NCBI GenBank assembly: GCA_013289835.1
Contig: JABCZG010000004.1
Location: 186,001-250,000, forward strand
Source of the DNA: Acidobacteriota bacterium
GTDB taxonomy: Bacteria; Acidobacteriota; Terriglobia; Acidiferrales; UBA7541
Reading direction: 5' to 3'
Length of the DNA: 64,000 bases
The notes below the pieces were generated by a model, which worked only from the letters and a program-made list of their open reading frames with translations, was not told where the DNA came from and did not search any database. A program made the translations under genes and the position numbers. Positions 1-8,606 of this stretch are shown one piece after another (position 1 is the stretch's first letter; each line of letters starts with the position of its first letter).

Positions 1-434
1 TCCAGATGGAGCTCACTATCCAACTTAGACGGAGGCCCGGCCAATTTGGTAACACCTGGCGGGAGCGGCGTGGGCACAGCTCTGACGGTGGAAGCGACGT
101 ATGTAACTATTGAAGATTCAGCGACATAGGTGGCAGCACCGAAGGTCTTGCCGGAGACAACTCGTGGCGTAATCCTGGCTGAGCTACCCAGACTGCTTGT
201 GCCATGAGCAGCGGGAGCAGAGCAACGAACAATTGCTCGATTGGCGGTCGCGACGGGACCGCGGTAGCATGCAACTCCCAGACGCATCCTGGCACCTTCT
301 CCAAAACTTCAATCGTCTCGCGAAACCGGAAATGCTTCAAACTGGGGCCTCTGAGTATGCCGACGGAAAATTCGTTTGCCTGCCGCGGGGTGCGGCACTA
401 AGATGCATTCCATTTAGTGACTGTGGAGGCGCCT
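1..434. other. Left-edge region without a confident gene
   Basis: No confident gene was found here. A minus-strand frame is open from an ATG at 285-287 to the left edge (at least 95 codons) and reads as a Ser/Ala/Thr/Pro-rich sequence. It has no convincing ribosome binding site, signal peptide or recognisable motif. It could be the start of a gene lying outside the window, or chance in GC-rich DNA. The plus-strand frames here do not look like protein. Confidence 0.3.
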
Positions 435-1595
435 ATGCGACGGACCCGGTGGTTGATAGGGATTCTTGTTCTGGTGGTGTGTTCCACGAACTCAGCGATT
501 GCGCAACAGATTGGCAAATACGTCCCGATCCAGGCGGGCTCGGACGCGGACCACGCGCTCACGGAAATCAGTGCGACAACCGACGCGGCCCATAAGCTCG
601 TGCTTATTGATAAATTCGCCGCCGGGGCCGGGAAGGAGGGCGACTATCCCCTGGTCGTGGATGGCCTGTACGTGGACTATTACATCGCGCAGAAAAATTA
701 CGACAAAGCCTTCGAATATGGCGACAAACTCTTCGCGCTGGACCCCGAAAGTTTCACGAATGCCATGAGCATGATTCGCGCGGCCTCGGAAAAAGGCGAC
801 GCCGACCGCCTGATTTCCTACGCCGAGAAAGCCCAAGGAATCTTGACGCGATACAAAGCCGCACCCGCGCCTGCGGGCATGGAGGCTCCGCAGTGGGATC
901 AGCAGAAAGCGCAAACCCTGGAGGCCAACAAGGACGGCATCGCCTACATGCAACAGGCGGCCATCAGCGGCGCGTATCAAGTGAAGGATGCCGCGAAACG
1001 TGCGGCCCTGCTGACCAAGTTCGCGGAGATCTTCACGGATTCGCACTACGCGAACCAGGCCCTCGGAGTCGCCGCGACCTCCTATCAGCAGGCGCAGAAC
1101 GCGCCGAAAATGCTCGAAGTGGCAAACGGACTATTGGTGAAGGATCCGAACAATCTAGGGATGTTGCTCCTGCTCTCTGACTATTACAGCGAGAAAGGCG
1201 AGCAACTTGATAAAGCCGACGCTTATGCCAAGAAGGCGATCACGGCGCTGGACACGGCCCAGAAGCCGGAGGGTATGGATGACGACCAATGGGCGCAGCA
1301 GAAATCGCTGCAAAAGGGGATCGCGCTGAGCTCGCTGGGCCAAGTCAATATTCAGAAAAAAGACAACGCCAAGGCCGTGGACAACTTGAAGGCGGCGGCA
1401 CCCTTGTTGAAGTCTGATGACGGGAGTTATGCTCGAAATCAGTATCGCCTGGGCTTTGCGCTGCTGAACTTGAAGAGGAATGCCGAGGCCAAGGACGCTT
1501 TTACGCAGGCGGCCTCGGTGAATAGCCCGTACAAAGGCCCGGCCCAGGACAAGTTAAAGGCCATGGCGACGCCGGCAAAACGCAAAGCGTCCTAG
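435..1595 (+). CDS. Secreted TPR-repeat protein
   Basis: A protein of about 386 residues with an N-terminal signal peptide (MRRTRW, then a hydrophobic stretch, cleavage likely after SAIAQ) followed by helical repeats of tetratricopeptide type. Repeat units are visible as 'YYIAQKNYDKAFEYGDKL..DP', 'LLLLSDYYSEKGEQLDKADAYAKKAI' and a C-terminal 'YRLGFALLNLKRNAEAKDAFTQA'. The ATG at 435 is chosen over an upstream in-frame GTG at 417 because GGAGG lies about six bases before it. TPR proteins are protein-interaction scaffolds, here probably periplasmic. The C-terminus is basic (TPAKRKAS). Neighbours give no pathway hint, and the next gene (msrA) is 69 bases downstream on the same strand. Confidence 0.8.
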   Translation: MRRTRWLIGILVLVVCSTNSAIAQQIGKYVPIQAGSDADHALTEISATTDAAHKLVLIDKFAAGAGKEGDYPLVVDGLYVDYYIAQKNYDKAFEYGDKLFALDPESFTNAMSMIRAASEKGDADRLISYAEKAQGILTRYKAAPAPAGMEAPQWDQQKAQTLEANKDGIAYMQQAAISGAYQVKDAAKRAALLTKFAEIFTDSHYANQALGVAATSYQQAQNAPKMLEVANGLLVKDPNNLGMLLLLSDYYSEKGEQLDKADAYAKKAITALDTAQKPEGMDDDQWAQQKSLQKGIALSSLGQVNIQKKDNAKAVDNLKAAAPLLKSDDGSYARNQYRLGFALLNLKRNAEAKDAFTQAASVNSPYKGPAQDKLKAMATPAKRKAS

Positions 1596-1664
1596 CTCGC
1601 CATCCGAAACTTTGGAGGTGGCTGGTGCATCTAAGACCGGTACTAGAAGCGTATTGAGGATCCC

Positions 1665-2156
1665 ATGCAAAAGGATATATCCATGACAGAGATTGCGACA
1701 TTTGGGGCCGGGTGCTTCTGGGGCGTCGAGGCGGCGTTTCAGGGCGTGCCTGGGGTGATTGATACCGCGGTCGGCTACAGCGGCGGGGAAACGCCTAATC
1801 CGACCTACAAAGATGTGTGCACCGACGAAACGGGACACGCGGAAGTGGTGCAAGTGACATTTGATCCAGCAAAAGTAAGCTACGAGAAACTGCTCGACGT
1901 GTTCTGGAAGGCGCACGATCCCACACAGGTGAACCGCCAGGGGCCGGACTTCGGCAGCCAGTACCGCACCGCGATTTTCTTTCACTCGCCCGAGCAGGAA
2001 GCTATCGCCAAGAAATCCCGCGCGGCCCTGGAAACCAGCGGCAAGTTCAAGCGCGCGATCGCCACGGAAATCACGCCCGCGGATACTTTCTATCGCGCCG
2101 AAGAATACCACCAGAAGTACCTGCAAAAACGCGGTGCCGCGTCCTGCCATTTCTGA
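1665..2156 (+). CDS. msrA: Peptide methionine sulfoxide reductase A
   Basis: MsrA reduces the S-epimer of methionine sulfoxide in proteins and repairs oxidative damage. The diagnostic GCFWG motif is close to the N-terminus and supplies the catalytic cysteine; 'GYSGG' and the 'DPTQ.NRQG.D.G.QYR' segment of the family follow. The C-terminus ends in SCHF, a candidate resolving cysteine. Length (163 residues, or 157 from the in-frame ATG at 1683) fits the family. The 1665 start has GAGG in front of it, whereas the 1683 start gives the more usual short N-terminus, so the start is not settled. A strong terminator follows at 2182. There is no export signal, so it is expected to be cytoplasmic. Confidence 0.93.
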   Translation: MQKDISMTEIATFGAGCFWGVEAAFQGVPGVIDTAVGYSGGETPNPTYKDVCTDETGHAEVVQVTFDPAKVSYEKLLDVFWKAHDPTQVNRQGPDFGSQYRTAIFFHSPEQEAIAKKSRAALETSGKFKRAIATEITPADTFYRAEEYHQKYLQKRGAASCHF

Positions 2157-2181
2157 AGAAATCGCAAAACTCATAACTGTC

Positions 2182-2210
2182 AAAGGCCGAGCAGATGCTC
2201 GGCCTTTATC
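2182..2210 (+). terminator. Rho-independent-like terminator after msrA
   Basis: An 11-bp perfect stem (AAAGGCCGAGC, loop AGAT, GCTCGGCCTTT) lies 25 bases after the msrA stop codon and ends in a short T-run (CTTTATC). The stem begins with A and ends with T, so it could work in both directions. Confidence 0.75.
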
Positions 2211-2242
2211 ATTTATATCGATGGTGTGCAGCCTGTGAGTGG

Positions 2243-2291
2243 CCCGACACATAGGTGACAGTTTGTACCGGACACATGGGTGACACTTTTT
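2243..2291 (+). repeat. Left inverted end of the IS481-type element
   Basis: Contains two internal copies of a GACACATxGGTGACA-like unit (CGACACATAGGTGACAG and GGACACATGGGTGACAC). The same arrangement, inverted, is found at 3473-3521. Confidence 0.7.
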
Positions 2292-2307
2292 CCCTTTAGG
2301 GGAGGGA

Positions 2308-3491
2308 GTGATGGCTTGGAAGGAGTGTTCGGTTATGGATGAACGTGTTCGTTTTGTGGCGCGCTTGCTGGACGGTGAGAAGATGGCGGCGCTCTGTCGC
2401 GAGTTCGCCGTCTCGCGCAAGACCGGTTATAAGATATTCGAGCGCTATAAAGAGTCCGGTCTGGAAGCGCTGACGGATCTTTCCCGCCGGCCCTGGCGTT
2501 ACGGCAACCAACTGCCCCAGCAGGTGGAGGCAGCGATCCTGAATCTCAAACGGGACAAGCCCTACTGGGGGGCGCGCAAGATTCGCGAACGTTTGCTGCG
2601 TCGCTTTTCCTGTGAGGTGAAGGTTCCTGCCCGCAGCACCATCCACGCCGTGCTCGATCGTCATGGGCTAGTTCAACGCCGTGGGCGCAAGCGCCACCAT
2701 GCGCAGGGCACACCCTTGTCACTCGGACAGAAGCCCAACGAGCTGTGGTGCACCGACTATAAAGGCGAGTTTCTATTGGGCAACAAAAAATATTGCTATC
2801 CACTGACCGTCACCGATCACGCTTCACGCTATCTGCTCCTCTGTGAAGCTCTGGAATCTACCTGTGAAGCTCTCGCTTTTACGGCTTTTGAGCGTTTGTT
2901 TAAAGAGCGCGGTCTGCCGGCCAGCATCCGCTCGGACAACGGCGTGCCCTTCGCCTCGCCCAATTCGTTGTTCAACCTCTCCAAACTTTCCGTCTGGTGG
3001 TTGCGTCTGGGCATCACTATCGAACGCATCCAGCCTGGTCATCCGCAGCAGAACGGGCGGCATGAACGCATGCACCTTACGCTCAAAATGCAAACCACTC
3101 GCCTGCGGGTCTGAACAGCCTGCAGCAGCAAAGCAAATTCGATGATTTTCTCGAAGAGTTCAACAACGAGCGGCCTCATGAGGCGCTCGCCATGAAGTGT
3201 CCCGCGGAAATCTACACGCCGGCCATCCGCCCCTATCGCGGCCTGCCGGAACTTGCTTACCCGTTTCACGACCACACCATCCACGTCACCCACTGTGGGC
3301 GTATTTGTCTGCACCGCAAAAAAATTAATCTCAGCACGGTCTTTGCGGGACAAGCCCTGGGGATCAAAGAAGTGGAAGAAGGTATTTGGCTGGTCAGCTT
3401 TATGGAGTACGATCTCGGCTACATCGATCTGGAGGAAAAAACTCTGCAGCCTCTCGACAACCCTTTTGGCCCAAAAGTGTTACCGATGTAG
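2308..3491 (+). pseudogene. IS481-type transposase, frameshifted
   Basis: The first frame (2308-3114) carries an N-terminal helix-turn-helix ('LCREFAVSRKTGYKIFERY') and the first part of the DDE core. The acidic residues are visible in CTDYKGEF, IRSDNGVPFAS and PQQNGRHERMH. It stops early at TGA 3112. The expected continuation is in the next frame, where 'AGLNSLQQQSKFDDFLEEF' and 'ERPHEALAMKCPA' read on to a stop at 3489-3491. One lost base at about 3102-3103 (a C would restore CGC-CCT-GCG) explains the break. IS481 transposases are normally one uninterrupted ORF, so this is best read as a disrupted gene. A sequencing error is the alternative. Confidence 0.85.
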
Positions 3492-3521
3492 CCGGTACGT
3501 TCTGTTACCTATGTGTCCGGG
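3473..3521 (-). repeat. Right inverted end of the IS481-type element
   Basis: Reverse complement of this segment aligns with 2243-2291 over about 48 positions with few mismatches and one indel, including the shared blocks GGACACATAGGT and GTACCGG. The transposase stop codon lies inside it. Confidence 0.7.
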
Positions 3522-3538
3522 TCGGACCCACTTGAAAA

Positions 3539-3628
<90 letters not shown>

Positions 3629-3720
3629 CGCGATGGAAGCAACCTTACCAATTTAGCAGAAACTATGTCCCCGCGCACATTAGCGGTAATCAGCAGTCAC
3701 TTCTTTCTTGCACAGACCGC

Positions 3721-4986
3721 TTATTCGTAGCGGAGAGCTTCGACGGGGTCGAGGCGGGCGGCTTTGATGGCGGGATACATGCCGAAGAAGAGGCCGACAC
3801 TCATGGAGACGGCCACGGCAAGAATGATGGACCAGAGTGGGATGGAAGATGGGAGGCTGGGCACAACGAGATTGATGAGAAGGCTGATAGCACCGCCGAG
3901 CAAAACGCCGATGACGCCTCCCGCACCGGTGAGCACGACGGCTTCCGTCAAGAACTGCCAGATGACGTCGCGACGGCGTGCACCGATGGCTTTGCGCACG
4001 CCGATTTCGCGAGTTCGCTGCGTGACCGACATCAGCATGATGTTCATTACGCCCACGCCGCCAACGAGAAGCCCGATCGAGCTGATCACGGAAATCAAGA
4101 GAGCCACGGACGACGTAATCTGCCGAAACTGGTCGGCGATCTGCTGCGCGCTGGAAATGCCGAAATTGTCGGGCTTACTGAAAGGCACGTTTCTGCGGCG
4201 GCGCAACACGCCGCGGATTTGGTCCTCCGCTTCCGACATCTGACCGGGGTACGCCACTGCGCCGATGAAATGCTCGTCGTCCTCAGGGTTATGTTTGCGA
4301 TAGCTGCGGTACGGCACCATCACCGCTCTGTCCGCGGACTGATCCTTGACGAACCCGCCCTTGCGCGGTTCCAGGACGCCAATCACTTCGTAGGTCACGC
4401 CCGTGATCATGATGGGTTTTCCTAGCGGATCCATATCCGGATACAAAGTCTTGGCTATGTCCGAGCCAATCAGGGCGACGTCCGCGCGGTGCAAGTTTTC
4501 CGCGTCGCTGAAGAAGCGTCCCTTTTCCGGATGAGCGTTGAAGACTTCCTCATTGGACGGAAGCGTCCCGTAATAATCCACGCCGGCCACTTCCTTGCTC
4601 AAATAGCGGGCGGTCACGATCCTCTGCGGAGGGCCTTCCGTCTGGACAATTCGCGGGAAGACCGTGGCCGTGACGGACTTCACCGCCGGACAGGACTGCC
4701 CGATGGCTTCCTCATCCTCCAAGGTAAGAGGTTTGCGCGCGCGTTCGTCGGCAGTAAGCCGGCCGGAATGGATGCCCGGATCGAAGCGAAAGATGAACAG
4801 TGTCTCCGGGCCGTAGTCGGAGAGGTACGCATTCACGTTCCCGTACACACCCACGAGAATAGAAACAACGGAGAGCAACGCGGTAATGCCAATCACCACC
4901 CCCAACACGGTGAGAAACGAGCGCATCTTGTTCTCACGCAGCGTGGTGAGAGCCATCTGTGCGTTTTCGCGGATGTGCATGCTCAT
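3721..4986 (-). CDS. MacB-type ABC transporter permease (second of pair)
   Basis: A 421-residue inner-membrane permease of the MacB/FtsX type. It has one N-terminal TM helix (about residues 22-48, 'FLTVLGVVIGITALLSVVS'), a large periplasmic MacB_PCD domain, and a C-terminal FtsX domain with three TM segments and the family motif 'RTREIGVRKAIGARRRDV'. The end 'MYPAIKAARLDPVEALRYE' is typical. Such permeases transmit ATPase motion to the periplasm (efflux or lipoprotein transfer), but the substrate is unknown here. It lies 17 bases downstream of a homologous permease gene on the same strand, so the two are probably cotranscribed. No ATPase gene adjoins the pair in this window. An SD-like AGGTGAT precedes the start. 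Confidence 0.85.
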   Translation of the reverse strand: MSMHIRENAQMALTTLRENKMRSFLTVLGVVIGITALLSVVSILVGVYGNVNAYLSDYGPETLFIFRFDPGIHSGRLTADERARKPLTLEDEEAIGQSCPAVKSVTATVFPRIVQTEGPPQRIVTARYLSKEVAGVDYYGTLPSNEEVFNAHPEKGRFFSDAENLHRADVALIGSDIAKTLYPDMDPLGKPIMITGVTYEVIGVLEPRKGGFVKDQSADRAVMVPYRSYRKHNPEDDEHFIGAVAYPGQMSEAEDQIRGVLRRRRNVPFSKPDNFGISSAQQIADQFRQITSSVALLISVISSIGLLVGGVGVMNIMLMSVTQRTREIGVRKAIGARRRDVIWQFLTEAVVLTGAGGVIGVLLGGAISLLINLVVPSLPSSIPLWSIILAVAVSMSVGLFFGMYPAIKAARLDPVEALRYE

Positions 4987-5003
4987 TCCAATATCACCTG
5001 TCG

Positions 5004-6239
5004 CTAGGCTTCCTGCCGCAGCGCTTCAATGGGCGGCAAGGAAGCGGCCTTCTTTGCGGGATACACGCCGAAGAACACGCCCACGGCAGCGGAGATGACT
5101 TCAGCGATGACCACCGCAGAAAACGGGACGGACATGGGCACGGAGGTGGTCGCCTTGGTCAGCCCAGCGATGGCGTAGGCGAGGGTCACGCCCATAGCCC
5201 CGCCGATGGCCGCCATCACCGTCGCTTCCACCAAAAATTGCAGCATGATGTCACTCCGCCGTGCCCCCATCGCTTTGCGAATGCCAATCTCGCGCGTGCG
5301 CTCGGTGACCGTGGCGAGCATCACGTTCATAATGACCACGCCGCCAATCACCAGGAAAACCGAAACGACACCGACCATCGCCGTGGCGATCACACCTGTG
5401 AGGTTTTTCCAGAGGTCCATCAGCGTCGCAGAATCAAAGATGCCAAAGTTATCTTTTTCGTTCGGTGACAAATGCCGCCGCGCACGCATCAGCGCACGCG
5501 CTTCATCCTGCGTCCGCTCCATCCACTCCGCCCCTCGTGCTTGGATGTTCAGCCAAATCGTGTCGTTGGTGCCATACATTTTGAAATACATCTGAATTGG
5601 AATATACGCAAAGTTATCCTGAGACTGACCGAAAGCGGTCCCGATGGTTTTCGCCACGCCAACCACCTGGAACGGCCGCCCCTCGATCAAGATTTCGTGA
5701 CCGATGGGGTCCACGCTGGGAAAGAGTTTCTTGGCAAGGTCATTTCCGATCATCGTTACCTGCGCGCGGCTCTGATCGTCGCCATCGGAGATGTAGCGGC
5801 CGTCCGCGGGTGTCACGATATCAATATCCACCATATTGGCGGTCACGCCGCGAATGTTGGTGTCGTCAATACTCTGCGAGCCGACGCGCACTTTTCCGCC
5901 CGTGCGGAGCTCTACACCCACTCGCAGGGGCAGCTTCATGTTTTCGCGAAGCGATTCGTAGTCGTCCCAGGTCACCTTCTTATTCCGCCGGTTGGCCTTC
6001 ACAAACTCTTCCACGTCGGTGATCAGTGGAAAGCGCGTGAGCAGAAACACATTCGAACCCAGATTGGCAACGCGTTCGGCAATATAGCGATTCACTCCTG
6101 AAATCAAGGCAATCACAACGATGAGCGTGGATACCGAGAGGATAATTCCCAGCAGCATGAGAAATGACCGCATCTTATGCACGCGCAGCGTCTCCAGCGC
6201 TACCCCGATAGGTTCCCGCAGCGGCACACGCCCTCTCAT
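5004..6239 (-). CDS. MacB-type ABC transporter permease (first of pair)
   Basis: Homolog of the following gene. It has an N-terminal TM helix ('[24 protein letters not shown]'), a periplasmic core, then a C-terminal FtsX domain with '[19 protein letters not shown]' and the closing '[20 protein letters not shown]'. About 411 residues from the ATG at 6239, which has AGGAG about 11 bases upstream; an in-frame ATG at 6263 lacks one. Two permeases in tandem could form a heterodimeric FtsX-type core. The ATPase partner must be encoded elsewhere, or the pair works without one. The gene is transcribed away from tRNA-Gln. Confidence 0.82.
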   Translation of the reverse strand: MRGRVPLREPIGVALETLRVHKMRSFLMLLGIILSVSTLIVVIALISGVNRYIAERVANLGSNVFLLTRFPLITDVEEFVKANRRNKKVTWDDYESLRENMKLPLRVGVELRTGGKVRVGSQSIDDTNIRGVTANMVDIDIVTPADGRYISDGDDQSRAQVTMIGNDLAKKLFPSVDPIGHEILIEGRPFQVVGVAKTIGTAFGQSQDNFAYIPIQMYFKMYGTNDTIWLNIQARGAEWMERTQDEARALMRARRHLSPNEKDNFGIFDSATLMDLWKNLTGVIATAMVGVVSVFLVIGGVVIMNVMLATVTERTREIGIRKAMGARRSDIMLQFLVEATVMAAIGGAMGVTLAYAIAGLTKATTSVPMSVPFSAVVIAEVISAAVGVFFGVYPAKKAASLPPIEALRQEA

Positions 6240-6339
6240 CGGTACGGACTCTCCTGCGTGCATTCTACGCGAATCCCGCGCAAACCATGTTCACGAATTG
6301 GCCACCTATCCGCACCTGTCCACATTTGCGCGCCTCTGC

Positions 6340-6345
6340 TACAAT
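6340..6345 (+). promoter_or_regulatory. Probable -10 box of tRNA-Gln
   Basis: TACAAT lies 12 bases before the tRNA 5' end, the right place for a sigma-70 -10 element. No good -35 box is visible at the normal distance. Confidence 0.4.
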
Positions 6346-6357
6346 TCTGAAATCAAT

Positions 6358-6432
6358 TCCGGGATCGTCTAATCGGTAGGACATCAGCCTTTGGAGCTGA
6401 GTATCGTGGTTCGAGTCCACGTCCCGGAACCA
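6358..6432 (+). tRNA. tRNA-Gln(TTG)
   Basis: The acceptor stem TCCGGGA pairs with TCCCGGA and is followed by discriminator A and an encoded CCA. The anticodon stem TCAGC/GCTGA encloses loop CTTTGGA, giving anticodon TTG. The T-arm is CGTGG-TTCGAGT-CCACG. Total 75 nt with CCA. Confidence 0.95.
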
Positions 6433-6803
6433 TCCCTCTTCTACTCTTACGCAGGGCCTTCCGAGATGTAGCATGGAGGCTCGTTCTCTAGCCTTAAATA
6501 AGGTTCCGGTACGGAAGGCCACTGAGTTCTAGTGGTCCTGGATGCTCACCCAACGGCGCAATCGCCTTTGCTCCCAAGCAACATATCGTGCGTGGATTCG
6601 AAGAAAAGCTGCATCGCATCACTTTTATTTATGCTAGAATGCGCCACGTTGAGCCACTACCAACGAGCGACGTTCCGGGGCCACGGCCAGGGGGATGGCG
6701 GATCTCGAAAACATAGACCCAATACCACTTAGGCCATGACACGATGGCGGGCTCGAACGCCATCCAATGGAAGCGTCTCTCACCAGAAAGGGGGCTCTCA
6801 AAA
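6433..6803. other. Intergenic region, no gene seen
   Basis: About 370 bases between tRNA-Gln and the KTSC gene. Short open frames here have no ribosome binding site and no protein-like composition. No clear hairpin follows the tRNA. Confidence 0.5.
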
Positions 6804-7016
6804 ATGAATCGGATCCCGGTTCCCTCGACGGAAATAACCCAGGTGGGCTATCACGAAGACTCGGAGACGTTGGAAATCAAGTTTGTGCAAGGTGGGATCT
6901 ATCAGTTTTTCAACGTGCCTTCGAAGGTGTACGACGAATTAATTCACTCTGCTTCCGTTGAGAAATACTACCATTCGAAGATTGGCGAGCGCTTCCCCTG
7001 CTCGCGCGTTAAGTAA
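6804..7016 (+). CDS. KTSC-domain small protein
   Basis: A 70-residue protein that is almost entirely a KTSC domain. It shows 'QVGYHEDSETLEIKFVQGGIYQFFNVPSKVYDELIHSASVEKYY' and a terminal 'ERFPCSRVK'. The domain is named for conserved Lys, Thr, Ser and Cys residues and often follows lysyl-tRNA synthetase domains or stands alone; its biochemical role is not established. The ATG at 6804 has a purine-rich AAAGGGGGC upstream. Longer in-frame versions add unconserved sequence and were rejected. Confidence 0.85.
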   Translation: MNRIPVPSTEITQVGYHEDSETLEIKFVQGGIYQFFNVPSKVYDELIHSASVEKYYHSKIGERFPCSRVK

Positions 7017-7035
7017 AACTACCTGGCCCGGATAG

Positions 7036-7068
7036 AGGCCTCCCTCCGCAGATTGCGGAGGCCTTCTC
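7036..7068 (+). terminator. Weak terminator-like hairpin
   Basis: CCTCCGCA-GAT-TGCGGAGG forms an 8-bp stem 27 bases after the KTSC stop codon, followed by CCTTCTCTC rather than a true T-run. It lies between the convergent KTSC gene and the cytochrome oxidase operon. Confidence 0.45.
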
Positions 7069-7202
7069 TCCAAACCAGTTAGAGGCTGGCTCAACTTAGT
7101 AACCCGCCGCAGCAATCAGGCCTGCGCCGCACGCGTTGAAGTATACTCCGCTTGTTTTTCCGCTGAGCAGGACGCTCGCGGCCCACCCAGAAAATAGCTG
7201 CC

Positions 7203-7433
7203 TCAGCAGTTCTCTAAATCCCGTCTCTTTCCGTAGCGAAACGCCAGCGCGACCCCTAGGGTCATAAACCCAATCGGAGGAGCCACAAGTACGAGGACGC
7301 CTTTGCCGATAGCTCTCTGCCCTTCCTTGGATGTCGCCGCGGCCGAGCTGCGGCACATCGCGCAGCCCTGGCTGAACGCCGGCGTGGCAGACAAAAAGAT
7401 TCCCAGAAGCAACAGTGCCGCGCGTACCTTCAT
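7203..7433 (-). CDS. Small secreted/membrane CxxC protein of the oxidase operon
   Basis: A 76-residue protein with a signal peptide (MKVRAALLLLGIFLSATPAFS), then 'QGCAMCRSS' at the predicted mature N-terminus, and one C-terminal TM helix ('VLVAPPIGFMTLGVALAFRY') ending in a basic tail. Its ATG overlaps the stop codon of the subunit IV gene (ATGA), so it is translationally coupled and belongs to the oxidase operon as its last gene. The CxxC just outside the membrane could bind a metal or act as a thiol, for example in CuA maturation. That role is only inferred from position. I do not recognise a named family. Confidence 0.7.
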   Translation of the reverse strand: MKVRAALLLLGIFLSATPAFSQGCAMCRSSAAATSKEGQRAIGKGVLVLVAPPIGFMTLGVALAFRYGKRRDLENC

Positions 7434-7768
7434 TTCACCCCAATATGTAAAATGCGAAACGCGTCTGGGAAGAAAAAAATCGTCATGATGATCAGGCAAC
7501 CGACCACGGAACATATCGTCGCCCACTTCATGACACTTACCTCGTACTTCAGGTGCATGAAGTAGCCGATGATCAAGGCCGCCTTGATAAACGACAATCC
7601 CAGCAGAATCGTCAGCATCTTCACCGGTGGCAGATTCTGATACGTTAGATAGACTTCGATCGCCGTCATCACTAGCAGCGCGGCCCACACATAAAAGAAC
7701 AGCGGCTTGCTGTGATGCCGATGCTCCTCGGCAACCCGTTCCTCAATGGCGAGTTGAGTAGTGTCCAT
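7430..7768 (-). CDS. Cytochrome c oxidase subunit IV (prokaryotic type)
   Basis: A 112-residue protein with three predicted TM helices ('PLFFYVWAALLVMTAIEVYLTY', 'LTILLGLSFIKAALIIGYFMHLKYE', 'WATICSVVGCLIIMTIFFF'). This is the pattern of the small COX4_pro subunit, with the characteristic 'KAALIIGYFMHLKYE' segment. It is the fifth gene of a minus-strand oxidase operon, 13 bases after the subunit III-like gene, and overlaps the next gene by four bases. It probably stabilises the oxidase core. Confidence 0.88.
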   Translation of the reverse strand: MDTTQLAIEERVAEEHRHHSKPLFFYVWAALLVMTAIEVYLTYQNLPPVKMLTILLGLSFIKAALIIGYFMHLKYEVSVMKWATICSVVGCLIIMTIFFFPDAFRILHIGVK

Positions 7769-7781
7769 ATCTCTCAGGCTC

Positions 7782-8576
7782 CTAGAGAATCTTTGCCGAC
7801 ATCAGATAGACCAGCGGGAAAATAAACATCCAGACGAGGTCCACGAAGTGCCAGTACAAGCCGGCGACTTCCACGTCGGACGAATCGTAGACCTTGGGCT
7901 TCAGCCACAAAATAATCGAGATCACGATGGCTGCGATCAAAAGCACGTGCGCGCCATAGTGGAACGGGCTATACACCGGCGTTCCCAGCCAGGCGACAAG
8001 CCAGAGCACCAGCAGAATCGGAATGAATTTTCGCCGCAGCGCGACGACTCCAAGATAAATCACGCCCAGCGTGACGTGCAGCATGTGCATTCCGGTCAGT
8101 CCAAAAAATGTAGCCGCAAATTGCGGAACCGTCTTGGAAACGTTCACAAATTCGCTAGCCGCTTCATGTCCCGGAACCGCTGGAAACATCGGCAGCGTCA
8201 GCCCCTCCGCGATCAAATTGCTCCACTCGCGCCCGTGAAGAACGATAAACCCGACTCCGCAAACCATGGTCGCAAGCAGCCACAGCGTCTGCGCCTTGGC
8301 GTTACGGTCCACCGAAGCTCGCACCGCCAGCACCATCGTTAGCGAACTCGTGAGCAAAAACGCCGTCATGACGGTGGCGTTGACAATGCTCGCCGAATGA
8401 AAGGGTGTGGGCCAATTCGCCGTGGAAATCCGCCCGTAGCTGTACGCGTAGAGCAGCGCGCCAAACGTCAGCGAATCGGAGAGCAGAAACAGCCACATCC
8501 CGATTTTCTTCGAGTACGTCCCGAACAATGACGGTTCGTAGACCGACGGGATGTCGTGCAGCGCGGATTCAGCCAT
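7782..8576 (-). CDS. coxC: Cytochrome c oxidase subunit III
   Basis: A 264-residue heme-copper oxidase subunit III with about seven TM segments. 'GMWLFLLSDSLTFGALLYAY' begins the membrane part, and 'FFGLTGMHMLHVTLGVIYLG' and 'VAGLYWHFVDLVWMFIFPLVYL' are classic subunit III signatures. It follows a second, shorter subunit III-like gene in the same operon. Subunit III stabilises proton uptake by subunit I and carries no metal. Confidence 0.92.
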   Translation of the reverse strand: MAESALHDIPSVYEPSLFGTYSKKIGMWLFLLSDSLTFGALLYAYSYGRISTANWPTPFHSASIVNATVMTAFLLTSSLTMVLAVRASVDRNAKAQTLWLLATMVCGVGFIVLHGREWSNLIAEGLTLPMFPAVPGHEAASEFVNVSKTVPQFAATFFGLTGMHMLHVTLGVIYLGVVALRRKFIPILLVLWLVAWLGTPVYSPFHYGAHVLLIAAIVISIILWLKPKVYDSSDVEVAGLYWHFVDLVWMFIFPLVYLMSAKIL

Positions 8577-8606
8577 GCGTTCGGCCTCCTGGTCAAAAAT
8601 CTGCTC

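Larger units (their letters stand above)
2243..3521 (+). mobile_element. IS481-family insertion sequence (inactivated)
   Basis: An element of about 1.28 kb with one transposase region between long imperfect inverted ends. The left end (2243-2291) and the reverse complement of the right end (3473-3521) share the blocks GACACATAGGT, GTACCGG, ACAT and GTAACACTTTT / GTGACACTTTT in the same order. The transposase reads as the IS481 type (HTH plus DDE integrase core). No target duplication could be recognised with confidence, so the exact outer edges are estimates. The right end lies only 17 bases from the 3' CCA of tRNA-Ser. The transposase is frameshifted, so the copy is probably immobile unless the shift is programmed or a sequencing error. 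Confidence 0.8.

Noticed and set aside
1..287. Minus-strand frame open to the left edge
   Set aside because: No SD, motif or signal peptide. Left only as a note in the edge-region entry.
1554..2420. 288-codon minus-strand frame across msrA and the intergenic region
   Set aside because: It overlaps msrA completely and has no SD. The msrA reading is certain.
6265..6522. 85-codon minus-strand frame
   Set aside because: It crosses tRNA-Gln in antisense and reads as a typical tRNA artefact ('VDSNHD').
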